Notes: generated by a model not told the origin, from the sequence alone. 37,268 nt of DNA from an uncultured Eubacteriales bacterium (GCA_902793605.1 CADBEB010000032.1:1-37268), one strand, 5' to 3'. Positions 26,083 to 35,751 are shown, counted from the first letter of the stretch. Translations and numbers: made by a program.

Positions 26083-27012
26083 ATGCCAATCAAGATCTCG
26101 AATGAGCTGCCGGCATACAAGACGCTGACTGAAGAGAATATATTCGTTATGACGGAAACCCGGGCGACGACACAGGATATCCGTCCGCTCCGGATCGCCA
26201 TCGTGAACCTGATGCCGACCAAGATCGACACGGAAACGCAGCTGCTGCGCCTGCTGGGGAACACGTCCCTGCAGGTGGAAACGGAACTGGTCAAGATGCG
26301 TTCCCATGTATCGAAGAATACCTCTGCAGAGCACCTGACTGCTTTCTACAAGACGTTCCCGGAGATCAGCGAGCAGAACTTCGACGGCATGATCATCACC
26401 GGCGCGCCAGTGGAGCATCTGCCGTTTGAGGAAGTGGAATACTGGGATGAACTGTGTGAGATCATGGAATGGAGCAAGAGCCACGTTCATTCAACCTTCC
26501 ACATCTGCTGGGGAGCACAGGCAGCGCTGTATTACCACTTCGGATTGCCGAAACAACCGTTGGAAAAGAAACTGTTCGGTGTGTTTCCGCACCATGCGGA
26601 ACGGAAGAACTATATTCTGCTGCGGGGATTTGACGACGTGTTCATGGCGCCGCACAGCCGGCATACGACCGTACGGCGGGAGGACCTGGAGAGGTGCGCG
26701 GCGCTGAAGATCCTCGCCTCGTCCGATGAAGCAGGCGTGTACGCCGCAATCACGGAGAATGGCCGCCAGGTCTTCATCATGGGCCACAGCGAATATGATC
26801 CGAAAACCCTGGAGAAGGAATACCTGCGGGACAAGAACGCAGGCCTGCCGATCGAGGTGCCGAAGAACTACTATCCGAATGACGATGATACGCAGGAGCC
26901 GATGGTGACCTGGCGCAGCCATGCGAACCTGCTCTATGCGAATTGGCTGAACTACATGGTCTACCAGACCACACCATACGATCTGAAAGAGATCAGAGCA
27001 CAGGAGGGATAA
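26083..27012 (+). CDS. metA: Homoserine O-acyltransferase, predicted acetyl-CoA type
   Basis: A 309-residue cytoplasmic enzyme that activates homoserine for methionine synthesis. It has the MetA opening [11 protein letters not shown] and NLMPTKI, the nucleophile Cys142 in [12 protein letters not shown], and the His/Glu pair in GHSEYDP. Residue 111, in [12 protein letters not shown], is Glu. In characterised MetA proteins Glu here marks acetyl-CoA users, whereas Gly marks succinyl-CoA users as in E. coli, so O-acetylhomoserine is the likely product. GGGAAGG lies upstream of the ATG. The gene has its own promoter and structured leader and is followed after two bases by tldD, although a functional link to TldD is not obvious. 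Confidence 0.94.
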   Translation: MPIKISNELPAYKTLTEENIFVMTETRATTQDIRPLRIAIVNLMPTKIDTETQLLRLLGNTSLQVETELVKMRSHVSKNTSAEHLTAFYKTFPEISEQNFDGMIITGAPVEHLPFEEVEYWDELCEIMEWSKSHVHSTFHICWGAQAALYYHFGLPKQPLEKKLFGVFPHHAERKNYILLRGFDDVFMAPHSRHTTVRREDLERCAALKILASSDEAGVYAAITENGRQVFIMGHSEYDPKTLEKEYLRDKNAGLPIEVPKNYYPNDDDTQEPMVTWRSHANLLYANWLNYMVYQTTPYDLKEIRAQEG

Positions 27013-27014
27013 AG

Positions 27015-28400
27015 ATGCTGCAGGATCTGCTGAATGAACAGAAATGCCTGTTCACACCGGGCGTGCACACGGAGCTGCGGGGACAGAATAACCGGAATCG
27101 CCGTGTGGTGCTGCTTTCCGGTGATGTGATGGCGAACGTCCGCTCCGACGTGAGCGGCGTATCCGCACGTGTATACCGGGGCGGCGTATGGGGCTTTTCT
27201 TCCATGGCCGAATATACGAAGGAAGCAGCTGCCACCGTGCTGAAGGCGGCATCAGAAAACGCTGATTTCATGGAACGTCATGCCGGAAACGGCAAGCCCC
27301 CGCTGGCGCCGATTACAGGCGGACAGCCTTTTGTGATGGAAGATTTCCATGATCCGGCTCAGAAGGTTTATGTGGATTTTGCGCGCGAAGTGGATGCGTA
27401 TATTGCCGCGCACTGCCCGAAGCTGACCAGCCGAAAAGTACTGGCAACCGAGGACTCCATGGAGAAGCTCCTGAAGGTCTCCGACGGTATGGATGCGCAT
27501 ATCCTTTCCCCACGGTCCTACATTTATGTTTTCCTCACGGCGGAAACACCGGCCGGAGCGCCTGTGGAGCTGTTCAAAGCTTTCGGCGGCAGCGGAACGT
27601 TTGACGTGAACTTCACCGATCCGGCTGCGCTTTATGACGGGATCGACAAACTGTATGAGCAGCTGATGCAGAAGCGTGAAGGCGTCTATGCGGATGCGGG
27701 AGAGAAGACAGTGATCCTCGGCGGGATGATGACCGGCATGCTGAGCCATGAAGCGGTTGGACACACCGTGGAGGCAGATCTTGTCCTCGGCGGCAGCGTA
27801 GCTGCGCATAACCTGAACAAACAGGTGGCCAGCGACCTGGTGACGCTGACCGATTTTGCCCACACAGCTTTCGGCGAGCCCTGCCCGCTGCCGGTATTTG
27901 TGGATGACGAAGGGACCGAGGCGAAGGACGTGACCCTGATCAGGAACGGCATCCTGACGGGCTATATGAACAGCCGTGAAAGCGCGCAGCACTTCGGCAT
28001 GGAGCCCGGGGGAAACGCACGCGCCTGGATGTTCTCGGATGAACCGCTGATCCGGATGCGGAATACGGCGGTGCATCCCGGGAAGGATAAACTGGATGAT
28101 ATGATTGCCTCGATCGACGACGGTTATTACCTGATCGACTCCGGGAACGGACAGGCGGATACCACGGGCGAGTTCATGTTCGGCGTGACGATGGGGTATG
28201 AGATCAAGGGCGGAAAGCTGGGTAAGGCACTGCTGGACACGACGATCTCCGGCGTGGCGTTTGATATGCTGAAGACGGTGGATATGGTGAGCGACTCGGT
28301 ATTCTGGTGCAGCTCCGGCTTCTGCGGGAAAAAGCAGCCGATGCCCGTAGGCATGGGCGGACCTGCCCTGCGCTGCCGGGTGAAGATTGGAGGCCGCTGA
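27015..28400 (+). CDS. tldD: TldD-type metalloprotease (catalytic partner)
   Basis: A 461-residue zinc protease subunit. The TldD signature HEAVGHTVEAD, with H245, E246 and H250 as the HExxxH zinc motif, follows GGMMTGMLS. The C-terminal region shows YLIDSGNGQADTTGEFMFGV and CGKKQPMPVG. TldD pairs with TldE (PmbA) and trims peptides, including maturation of ribosomal-type modified peptides and removal of leaders in known cases. The start at 27015 follows CAGGAGGG; the frame extends upstream into metA but without a site. The stop is one base before the tldE start. Confidence 0.95.
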   Translation: MLQDLLNEQKCLFTPGVHTELRGQNNRNRRVVLLSGDVMANVRSDVSGVSARVYRGGVWGFSSMAEYTKEAAATVLKAASENADFMERHAGNGKPPLAPITGGQPFVMEDFHDPAQKVYVDFAREVDAYIAAHCPKLTSRKVLATEDSMEKLLKVSDGMDAHILSPRSYIYVFLTAETPAGAPVELFKAFGGSGTFDVNFTDPAALYDGIDKLYEQLMQKREGVYADAGEKTVILGGMMTGMLSHEAVGHTVEADLVLGGSVAAHNLNKQVASDLVTLTDFAHTAFGEPCPLPVFVDDEGTEAKDVTLIRNGILTGYMNSRESAQHFGMEPGGNARAWMFSDEPLIRMRNTAVHPGKDKLDDMIASIDDGYYLIDSGNGQADTTGEFMFGVTMGYEIKGGKLGKALLDTTISGVAFDMLKTVDMVSDSVFWCSSGFCGKKQPMPVGMGGPALRCRVKIGGR

Positions 28401-28401
28401 G

Positions 28402-29703
28402 ATGGACAGAATCACAAGTATCGCAAAAACGATCCTTACGGAGGCAAAGAAGCTGGGAGCGGACTATGCTCAGTGCACGGTCAGCGAGAGCGAGAAGAAG
28501 GAATTCAACGTGGACGGCGGACAGTTCTCGCTGATGAGGACCCTGTTCAACCGGAATGTCGTGATCACTGTGCTGAAGGAACAGCGCAAGGGAACCGTGC
28601 AGATCAATCGCTTTGAGGAAGAGGCATTGAAGGCTGCCGTGACGGACGCGATTGCGGCGAGCGACAGCGGCAAACCGGATCCTGCCTGGGAATTTGCCGA
28701 AGGTCCGGCAGACGAAAGCTTTGAGGAAGGCGCGCCGGAGTGCGATGCCGACCGTCTGTTCCTACGAACGAAGGAATTGCTGGAGACTATTCGGGAAAGG
28801 CATCCGAAGATCCTGATGGAACAGATGATCACCGAGCACGACGCGGCAAAGACCGTCTTTATGTCCACCAGTGATGTGTGCTACCGCACCCGGTCCGGAT
28901 GCTACTCCTTCGGGCTGATGTATTCCGCCCACGAAGGCGAGAAGAGCACCTCCTTCTACGGCAGTGATGTGACCGTAAAAACGCTGGACCGGCCGGTCAT
29001 CGAGTGCGCGCTGATCGAACGCGAACTGGCCGCCGTGGAACAGCAGCTGGATCCGATGCCGCTGGAAGGAAAATTCGTCGGCCCGGCGATCCTGGCTCCT
29101 ATGGCGCTGGGCGAGATCGTGATCGGAACGATCCTGGGGAACTTTGTCAGCGACATGAGCCTGATCGACGGCGTCAGCATCTGGAAGGACAAGCTGGGGA
29201 AGGAAGTGGCGGATCCTGCATTCTCGCTGTCCTTCCGGCCGCTGAGCGAAGATGTGGTGATCGGTTCACACTACACCGGAGAAGGGTATCGTGCAGAAGA
29301 CTTCGACCTGATCCGTGACGGCAAACTGACGAGCTTTTTCCTGAGCCAGTATGGAGCCAACAAAATCGGAGGAACCCGGGCGGGTAACCAGAGCGGCAAT
29401 ATCATCGTCGCTCCCGGCGTGGAATCGCTGGAACAGATCATCAGCGGGATTGACCGCGGGATCCTCGTGATGCGCTTTTCCGGCGGACAGCCTGCCCCCA
29501 GCGGTGAATTCTCCGGCGTGGCAAAGAACAGTTTCCTCATCGAAAACGGAAAGATCGCAGGCGCCCTGTCTGAGACAATGATCAGCGGCTGTGTACCGGA
29601 TATGCTCATGCAGATCCGGGGCATCAGCAGCGATCTGCTGAAGGACGGGAATGTGAGCATCCCTTACATCGCTTTTGACGGACTGACAATCTCAGGGAAG
29701 TGA
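28402..29703 (+). CDS. tldE: TldE/PmbA-type protease partner subunit
   Basis: A 433-residue homologue that lacks the HExxxH zinc motif, as expected for the non-catalytic TldE/PmbA half of the heterodimer. It has the family elements GADYAQCTVSES (near the start), VGPAILAPMALGEIV, GTRAGNQSGNIIVAPG and GGQPAPSGEFSGVAKNSFLI. The start at 28402 follows GGAGG in the last codons of tldD, so translation is coupled. TldE helps form the enclosed active-site chamber. No peptide precursor gene is seen nearby. A terminator follows. Confidence 0.93.
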   Translation: MDRITSIAKTILTEAKKLGADYAQCTVSESEKKEFNVDGGQFSLMRTLFNRNVVITVLKEQRKGTVQINRFEEEALKAAVTDAIAASDSGKPDPAWEFAEGPADESFEEGAPECDADRLFLRTKELLETIRERHPKILMEQMITEHDAAKTVFMSTSDVCYRTRSGCYSFGLMYSAHEGEKSTSFYGSDVTVKTLDRPVIECALIERELAAVEQQLDPMPLEGKFVGPAILAPMALGEIVIGTILGNFVSDMSLIDGVSIWKDKLGKEVADPAFSLSFRPLSEDVVIGSHYTGEGYRAEDFDLIRDGKLTSFFLSQYGANKIGGTRAGNQSGNIIVAPGVESLEQIISGIDRGILVMRFSGGQPAPSGEFSGVAKNSFLIENGKIAGALSETMISGCVPDMLMQIRGISSDLLKDGNVSIPYIAFDGLTISGK

Positions 29704-29718
29704 CCTGATACGTTACGG

Positions 29719-29745
29719 CTCCGGGCAGAACTGCCCGGGGTTTTT
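29719..29745 (+). terminator. Terminator of the metA-tldD-tldE unit
   Basis: CTCCGGGCAG-AA-CTGCCCGGGG (one T-G pair) followed by TTTTT, 15 bases after the tldE stop. Confidence 0.9.
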
Positions 29746-29756
29746 CAATAAAACAA

Positions 29757-29786
29757 TTGACTTCAGGACGAATTTAGGGCTTAATA
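29757..29786 (+). promoter_or_regulatory. Promoter of the aldo/keto reductase gene
   Basis: TTGACT (29757-29762), an 18-base spacer and TTAATA (29781-29786) lie about 60 bases before the start. Confidence 0.6.
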
Positions 29787-29846
29787 GATATGGCAAAAGG
29801 TAAATTCACATAAAGCAGCCGGGAACGGCGGAAAAGGGGACAAGCG

Positions 29847-30989
29847 ATGAAATACCGTACCATGGGCAAGCTGGGCATCCAGACATCAGCTTTCGGTCTG
29901 GGGTGCATGCGCTTTAACGGGGCGGCTTCCGAAGACAGCGTGATTGACGAAGAAAAAGCGATCCGACTGATCCGGCAGGCCATTGACGGCGGAGTAACCT
30001 ATCTGGACACCGCTTATGTCTATCTGGACAAAACTTCCGAGATCGTCCTGGGAAAGGCACTGCGGGACGGCTACCGCGACCGGGTGAATATTGCCACGAA
30101 GATGCCGGCAGAGTTTGTCCACAACCGGGAAGAGATGGAAGCCCTGCTTGAAAGCGAACTGAAAAAACTGCAGACAGATCATATCGATTTTTACCTGATG
30201 CATGGGATCAACCGGGAAAAGTGGGAGTACTTCAAGTCAATCGGCGCACCGGAGTTCTTTGACGATATGAAGAAGGCCGGGAAGATCCGGTATAAATGTT
30301 TTTCCTTCCACGGTCCATATGACGAATTTGAATACATCCTGAAAGACTGTGACTGGGACATGGTCCAGATCCAGTACAACTTCATGGATATCAACAACCA
30401 GGCCGGGACCAAAGGACTGGAACTGGCCGGAAGCCTCGGAATCCCGGTCGTGATCATGGAAGGTATGCTCGGCGGACGGCTAGCCAAGGCACCGGACAAT
30501 GTACAGGCCCTGTATGACGCCTTCCAGGTGAAACGGACGCCGGTGGAATGGGCATTTCGCTGGCTGTGCAATCATCCGGAAGTATCGGTGGTCCTGTCCG
30601 GCTGCAACGAGGCGGAGCAGATCGCCGAGAACCTGAGGATCTTTGATACCGTTGAAGCAGGCATCATGACAGCCGAGGAGCTCCAACTGATCGATGACGT
30701 GCGTGCAGCGTATATCAGCCGCACCAAGATCGGCTGCACCGGCTGCCGTTATTGTATGCCCTGTCCGAATGGCGTGGATATTCCGGGTGTTTTCTCCGTC
30801 TGGAACAATTTTTCCCTGTATCAGATCGATCCGAAGACTGACTGGGGCATGACGACGATCCGGAAGAACGGTAGCGGGGCGGACAAATGTATCGCATGCG
30901 GCGCCTGCGAAGCCGCCTGCCCGCAGCATCTGTCCATCATCGAAGGCCTGCAGGACGCATGGAAGGATATCGGTTCAGGCGCTGATTGA
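29847..30989 (+). CDS. Aldo/keto reductase with C-terminal ferredoxin-like domain
   Basis: A 380-residue oxidoreductase. Residues 1-285 are an aldo/keto reductase barrel with the catalytic tetrad D54, Y59, K85 and H119 (DTAYVY, ATKMP, LMHG). Residues about 290-375 add two [4Fe-4S] ligand sets: C297, C300, C303 and C306, followed by P (CTGCRYCMPCP), and C348, C351, C354 and C358 (CIACGACEAACP). This fusion is common in anaerobes, where it may link NAD(P)H to ferredoxin electrons; its substrates are mostly unknown. GGGGACAAGCG precedes the ATG. Monocistronic. Confidence 0.92.
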   Translation: MKYRTMGKLGIQTSAFGLGCMRFNGAASEDSVIDEEKAIRLIRQAIDGGVTYLDTAYVYLDKTSEIVLGKALRDGYRDRVNIATKMPAEFVHNREEMEALLESELKKLQTDHIDFYLMHGINREKWEYFKSIGAPEFFDDMKKAGKIRYKCFSFHGPYDEFEYILKDCDWDMVQIQYNFMDINNQAGTKGLELAGSLGIPVVIMEGMLGGRLAKAPDNVQALYDAFQVKRTPVEWAFRWLCNHPEVSVVLSGCNEAEQIAENLRIFDTVEAGIMTAEELQLIDDVRAAYISRTKIGCTGCRYCMPCPNGVDIPGVFSVWNNFSLYQIDPKTDWGMTTIRKNGSGADKCIACGACEAACPQHLSIIEGLQDAWKDIGSGAD

Positions 30990-31067
30990 ATATTGAAGAA
31001 AAGGCGGCCGGAACGTATAATATATTCATTCAGTGTATTATTCCGGGAAAGAGAGAAACTGCAGACG

Positions 31068-31827
31068 ATGAAGCAGCAGGAAGCAACCGTCATTGAAGGT
31101 CTCGGGCAGAGCAGGGAATTCCTGAAAAAGGCATATAACGCTGCGCTGATCCCGAGCATGTTTTCCATTCTGAGCGGTTGTGCGAATATCATTGCCGACG
31201 GTATGATCGTCGGACAAAAGTGATGGCGGACGTGTCCGGAAAGGGCGTACCGGCAGCACTGTTCATGGTCATCGCGAAGACCCTGATCAAGAACCGGGCA
31301 CAGATGGGCGGTAAGCCGGCGGAAGTCCTGCAGTTTGTGAATGAGCAGCTCTGTGAGGGGAACGACGCCGAACTGTTTGTTACGGTATGGTTCGCGATCC
31401 TGGAGATTTCCACCGGCAAGGGCATCGCTGCGAACGCCGGGCATGAACATCCCGCGATCCGCCGGGCAGGCGGGAAGTTCGAACTGGTTATTTATCGTCA
31501 TTCTCCTGCGGTGGCTACGATGAAAGGAATGCGGTTCCGCGAACATGAGTTTGAGCTGCATCCCGGCGACAACCTTTTCGTCTACACAGACGGCGTACCG
31601 GAAGCAACCGACGCGCACAACGAACTGTTTGGCACTGAAAGGATGCTGGAAGCGTTGAACGAGGATCCGAAAGCAAAACCGGAAGAACTCCTGCATTCCG
31701 TACAAAAAATATCGACGCATTCGTCGGCGACGCGCCGCAGTTTGACGATATCACCACGATGAGTTTTAACTACTTCGGCGAAGTGAAGGATTCGAAGAAA
31801 TCTGACGTAGGACAGAACAATGAGTGA
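31068..31827 (+). pseudogene. Broken fusion: MATE-like N-terminus joined to a SpoIIE-type PP2C phosphatase C-terminus
   Basis: Residues from 31068 read ALIPSMFSILSGCANIIADG, the first-helix pattern of MATE-like transporters, and stop at 31221. The next ATG, overlapping as TGATG (31223), opens MADVSGKGVPAALFM, the middle of a SpoIIE/PP2C domain. AANAGHEHPAIRR and LFVYTDGVPEATD follow. The N-terminal PP2C metal motif is absent, so a large segment is missing at the junction. The end is shifted too: after CAAAAAAT at about 31703-31710 the expected IDAFVGDAPQFDDITTMSF is in another frame, as if one A of a run was lost, reaching a stop at 31825-31827. The parent was probably a MATE-SpoIIE fusion; that is inference. 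An assembly error is possible for the A-run. Confidence 0.78.
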
Positions 31828-32470
31828 GAGAAAAAATCCGGATCGGGATAATCTTGTCCGCAGGATCGTGCTGGCGGTCGTCGGAATGGCGATTGCCGGG
31901 ATTGCCGTCGGCTTTTTCAAGCGGGCTTTCTTTGGCGTCGATCCCTTCCAGTGCTTCTGCAACGGGATGAACCAGGTGGTCCCCATCGGGTTCGGTACGC
32001 TGTATATGCTGATCAACGCAGTATTGCTGGTCATCGACTTTTTCCTGGACAGGCATTATATCGGGATTTCAACGTTTATCAACCTGTTCCTGGTCGGCTA
32101 TGCCGCGGAGTTTTCCGAGAATATGCTCGCGCGGTGGTTCGGTGATCTTGCCCTGCCGGGTCGGATTCTTTTCCTGGCGATCGGCATCGTGACCGGCTGC
32201 ATCGCGGCCGCGCTGTACTATACGGCAGATCTCGGCGTATCGACGTACGACGCCATTCCGCTGCATATCGCCGACAGGAAGCCCCGGGCTTTAGGGAAGA
32301 TCGTTCCGTTCAGGGTCGTACGGATCATCTGCGACCTGATCTGCGTCGGAATCGGCTTTGCACTCGGATTCATGCCGAGCATCGGAACCATTATCACAGC
32401 CCTGTTCATGGGCCCGCTGATCACGTTTTTCAAGCGGACGCTGTCGGATCCGTTACTGAAGAAGGCCTGA
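31820..32470 (+). CDS. YczE/YitT-like integral membrane protein
   Basis: A 216-residue protein with about five hydrophobic helices. GFFKRAFFGVDPFQCFCNGM, TLYMLINAVLLVIDFFLDR, TFINLFLVGY and LGVSTYDAIP are typical of the YczE (YitT-related, formerly DUF161-like) membrane family. The family's role is poorly defined; B. subtilis YczE is needed for bacillomycin production and is possibly a regulator or transporter. Its ATG (31820) overlaps the end of the frame of the upstream pseudogene (stop 31825-31827), so it was probably coupled to the intact ancestor. Confidence 0.8.
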   Translation: MSERKNPDRDNLVRRIVLAVVGMAIAGIAVGFFKRAFFGVDPFQCFCNGMNQVVPIGFGTLYMLINAVLLVIDFFLDRHYIGISTFINLFLVGYAAEFSENMLARWFGDLALPGRILFLAIGIVTGCIAAALYYTADLGVSTYDAIPLHIADRKPRALGKIVPFRVVRIICDLICVGIGFALGFMPSIGTIITALFMGPLITFFKRTLSDPLLKKA

Positions 32471-32491
32471 GATGAACGTTCATTCATCTTT

Positions 32492-35400
32492 TCATTTCAA
32501 TTCCTCTTTTTCCATGCCGACTTTTTCCTGCGGCGACCCAGTTATTTCCGGATAGGTTACCGGATTATTTACGACCACCTGCGTCATCGCAATATTGATT
32601 CTGCGGCGCTCACACATCAGCTTCAGCTCACGGTTCATTGCCCTGACGAGCCATGCATAGTATGTTCCCTTACAGAAACCGGAGAAGGACAGCACGATGC
32701 CGCTGCTTGTGATTTCCTTGACGCCTATGTATTTCGGGCCCTTGATCTCATCACCGGCCAGCCTGCACAGCGAAGCATGAATGAGAGGCAGCTCTTCGTC
32801 AAGAATCTTTTCAACACGTTCCAGGGATTCATTCAGGTCGATCGAGAGGGTGGCTACTACCCGGTCTTCCTCTTCAGACGGCATATTGATAAAATTCTTG
32901 AAATCATTGTTCCGGACGATGGTTTCCTCACCGAACCACCGAAGGATTGTTGTACGCACACCGATGCTCTGTATGATGGCATATTGATCATTGTAGGAAA
33001 CAAAATCGCCGACATATGCGGTTCCTTCAAAAGCCATCAGGATCCCGGCCAGGATATCCGCAACGATATTCTGGCAGCCGATACCGAAGATCACGCCGGC
33101 CACACCGCCTGTCAGACTGAGCGTTGTAGCATTCACGCCGAAGTGAGACAGACAGATGAAGATACCGGCTATGGCCAAACCATAGCCTGAAAAACTGTCA
33201 AGCAGATGGCAGAAAGTTTCACCCCGGGCGCTGACAGCCCTTGCCGTCAGGAACAGGATTTTATGCAGGACAAGCTTAATGACAAACAGTTCGCTGACGG
33301 TGATCAGACAGTAGGTCAGGGAGTAGAGATTGATCCCGTTGTTCCACTGGCCTTTCAGGCAGTAGTACCAGATTGAACCTTCGCCTGCTGTCAACGCGTG
33401 TACGAAAACGGCTGTCAGCGCAAGCATCAGAATATACCTTAATGCTATGATAAACTTGGCGCTTGTTGTCTTATCCTTCCAACTGATGCAATCTTCAGGC
33501 CATCTCTGTTCAAAATAGGGTTTCCTTTTGTTAATCAGCGAACCGAGCATAGTGAAGACATCATCATCTTTGCGTTCCAGCTCATCTGCGGTTTCAGCAC
33601 CGTGCTTTTTCTTCCTGGCGGCAGCCTTTTTTGCAGCGGCAGCGTTACTGATGGCCGTCTCCTTCTTCTCCAGACAGGAAACCAGAATCAGCGCGATCGT
33701 AAAGATCAATGTACAGATCACCGCGATGAGCACCATGTTTATATACTGGATGCTGAGGCGGACTTGCGGCCGCATCACAAGAACGAAATAATCATTGAGC
33801 CTTCTTACAGAAGCGAAATACTTGTTTTTCAACACAAACATATCTCCGTTATAATGATCACGGAGTTCCGTGCCTGTGATTCCCATTTCCGAGACAGGCA
33901 TGCCGGTATAGTCGAATGAGTTCAGGCCGGTTTTATGCTTGCCATCCTTCACTTCAGCCAGATACAGGACAGACATATCGTTGCTTCTGGCAGACATCAC
34001 GAGGGTATCATCCTTCAGGCTGAGCTGTTCGAAAACACCGCCAAAGCCCAGGTTGTCCCTCACCTGTTCCAGTTGCGTCGGATCCGTTACGATAATAATC
34101 AGACCGACACACTCCTTGTTCTCATTCAGCAGAGTAATACCAGCTTTCTGCCGGCATTCACCGCTGAGTTTGTCCTGCTCCAGTTCGCCCACAAGCTCGG
34201 GACGCTCTTTCAGAAGCGCATAGAAGGGATCTGACATACTGAGGGATGTGTTGTTATAGGGCGAGTCAGTAACGATAATTTTTCCTTCAGCATCATAAAC
34301 AAAGATGGACCGGACTCCCAGGCTTTCCGACAGCTTTGAAAGGAATTCGCGTGTTCTGCTTTCCTGAGCCATATTGCCGAGGATGCAGTCGATTATTCTG
34401 CATTTGGTCAGATATTCATCTTTGAACCAGTCTGTCAGCAGATCCATGGCTTTGGAATTGTCATCCACCAGTTCAACGACACGATTAACCCGGTTATTGG
34501 TATAACGGAAAGTTTCCGCGTAGGCGGAAAGCGCTTCCAGATAAATCCCGCTCAAAAGAAGGATGATGGAAGTCAGAAGGGCCATGATCTTCAGCCTTCC
34601 TGCCAACACACCGTTCCATGCGTAATCTCCCCGTGGCCTGCGCTTGAAATCCTCCGTATCCTGAATATGAAAGAAGGCAAAAAGAACGCTGATCCCGGAG
34701 ATCAGAAACAACAGAATCACCAGGATGCTTGTCGCATTGGCTGCATTTTCCCTGATCTCCTCTTCGGGGAAAAGGGCCAGCATCAGGGTATGGTCTTCTT
34801 TCAACCGGTTGGCATAATACTTTTTCCCGCCGACACGGATCGACAGAACCCGATCTGTATCCCTGAAGGATTCTGTCAGTTCGGAGAACGAGGCATCGTT
34901 ACTGCTGCCTTCGATGCGGATTCCCATCGAATCGACCGGCTGACCGATCCAGGCTTCATCCCGACAGGTAAGCACGGTTCCGTTCTCATCATCAATGCTA
35001 AGGACAAAACCGGTTCGCCCGATCAGGATCCTGGAAAGCACATTTGTCCAGTTGAAATAATCCAGGAGTTTATTCTTTGTTTCTGTTTTTTTCCATTCGG
35101 ATACGAGGAGCCATTTGTTGTTTTCGGTTTTCCGGGTGAAGAGCCCTTTGTGTTCTTCTTCCAGGTAACGCGCAGACAAGTATTTATCCTGATCGTTTTC
35201 GCTGATTTCCGGAACCTTGTCCGACAAATCAGAAGGCTGATCATTAAGTTGTGAACGTATGAATGCGGGATCCAAATCAATGGCACGATCGTCTCCGCTT
35301 TTGAAAACGACGTTCGCGTCCCGGTCATAAATGTTCAGTTTTTCTATATTTGCGGCCTGTTCAAATGCCCGAAGAAAACCCTCCTTCTCACGGATGTCTT

Positions 35401-35653
35401 CCGTGTCTCCAAGCGATAGGGAAAGCGCATTCAACTTTGCGTATTCCATCGCAGATGCATCCATTTCGGTATAGTAATCGTTCTCCAGCAGCAAAGGAAT
35501 CTGGTCGGCTACAGTCACTGCCAGATCGCGGAGCTCTTCGCTGGCTTTGTTATGGTAGACGACGCTTTCCACATTGAACAGAATCATGTTGACAAGCGCC
35601 AGAAAGACCAGCCACAGTACGATAATGATTGCCCTTTTTTTGAATCGGGTCAT
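32492..35653 (-). CDS. MscS-type mechanosensitive channel with two extracytoplasmic sensor regions
   Basis: A 1053-residue membrane protein. A first helix (8-27) is followed by a roughly 280-residue predicted extracytoplasmic region (30-308) with Cache/PAS-like strands (EKLNIYDRDANVVFKSG; RTGFVLSIDDENGTVLTC). Helices at about 308-330 and 355-377 return the chain outside for a second such region (380-635; VRSIFVYDAEGKIIVTD). A helix (638-661), a charged Ala/Lys linker (668-700) and three helices lead to the MscS pore helix GGVAGVIFGIGCQNIVADIL (849-868). The beta domain (YVGDFVSYND; IVRNNDFKNFIN) and the C-terminal domain follow. MscS opens under membrane tension; the sensor regions suggest added ligand control, which is inference. 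Monocistronic. Confidence 0.88.
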   Translation of the reverse strand: MTRFKKRAIIIVLWLVFLALVNMILFNVESVVYHNKASEELRDLAVTVADQIPLLLENDYYTEMDASAMEYAKLNALSLSLGDTEDIREKEGFLRAFEQAANIEKLNIYDRDANVVFKSGDDRAIDLDPAFIRSQLNDQPSDLSDKVPEISENDQDKYLSARYLEEEHKGLFTRKTENNKWLLVSEWKKTETKNKLLDYFNWTNVLSRILIGRTGFVLSIDDENGTVLTCRDEAWIGQPVDSMGIRIEGSSNDASFSELTESFRDTDRVLSIRVGGKKYYANRLKEDHTLMLALFPEEEIRENAANATSILVILLFLISGISVLFAFFHIQDTEDFKRRPRGDYAWNGVLAGRLKIMALLTSIILLLSGIYLEALSAYAETFRYTNNRVNRVVELVDDNSKAMDLLTDWFKDEYLTKCRIIDCILGNMAQESRTREFLSKLSESLGVRSIFVYDAEGKIIVTDSPYNNTSLSMSDPFYALLKERPELVGELEQDKLSGECRQKAGITLLNENKECVGLIIIVTDPTQLEQVRDNLGFGGVFEQLSLKDDTLVMSARSNDMSVLYLAEVKDGKHKTGLNSFDYTGMPVSEMGITGTELRDHYNGDMFVLKNKYFASVRRLNDYFVLVMRPQVRLSIQYINMVLIAVICTLIFTIALILVSCLEKKETAISNAAAAKKAAARKKKHGAETADELERKDDDVFTMLGSLINKRKPYFEQRWPEDCISWKDKTTSAKFIIALRYILMLALTAVFVHALTAGEGSIWYYCLKGQWNNGINLYSLTYCLITVSELFVIKLVLHKILFLTARAVSARGETFCHLLDSFSGYGLAIAGIFICLSHFGVNATTLSLTGGVAGVIFGIGCQNIVADILAGILMAFEGTAYVGDFVSYNDQYAIIQSIGVRTTILRWFGEETIVRNNDFKNFINMPSEEEDRVVATLSIDLNESLERVEKILDEELPLIHASLCRLAGDEIKGPKYIGVKEITSSGIVLSFSGFCKGTYYAWLVRAMNRELKLMCERRRINIAMTQVVVNNPVTYPEITGSPQEKVGMEKEELK

Positions 35654-35722
35654 CTTCCGCTACTTCCTTTTCTTCTGTCAATTTCATGAAATACTTTGCT
35701 ATGCTGAATCGCTATCCAGAAA

Positions 35723-35751
35723 AGTATATCAATTATCCAACAGTACGGCAA
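35723..35751 (-). promoter_or_regulatory. Promoter of the sensor-MscS gene
   Basis: Leftward TTGCCG (35751-35746), a 17-base spacer and TATACT (35728-35723) lie about 70 bases before the start codon. Confidence 0.6.

Noticed and set aside
27015..29703. TldD/TldE as part of a modified-peptide (RiPP) cluster
   Set aside because: No precursor peptide, modifying enzyme or exporter gene is adjacent; neighbours are metA and an aldo/keto reductase.
30821..31720. 299-residue leftward frame across the reductase end and the MATE/PP2C remnant
   Set aside because: It spans two unrelated rightward coding segments and has no motif, so it is chance.
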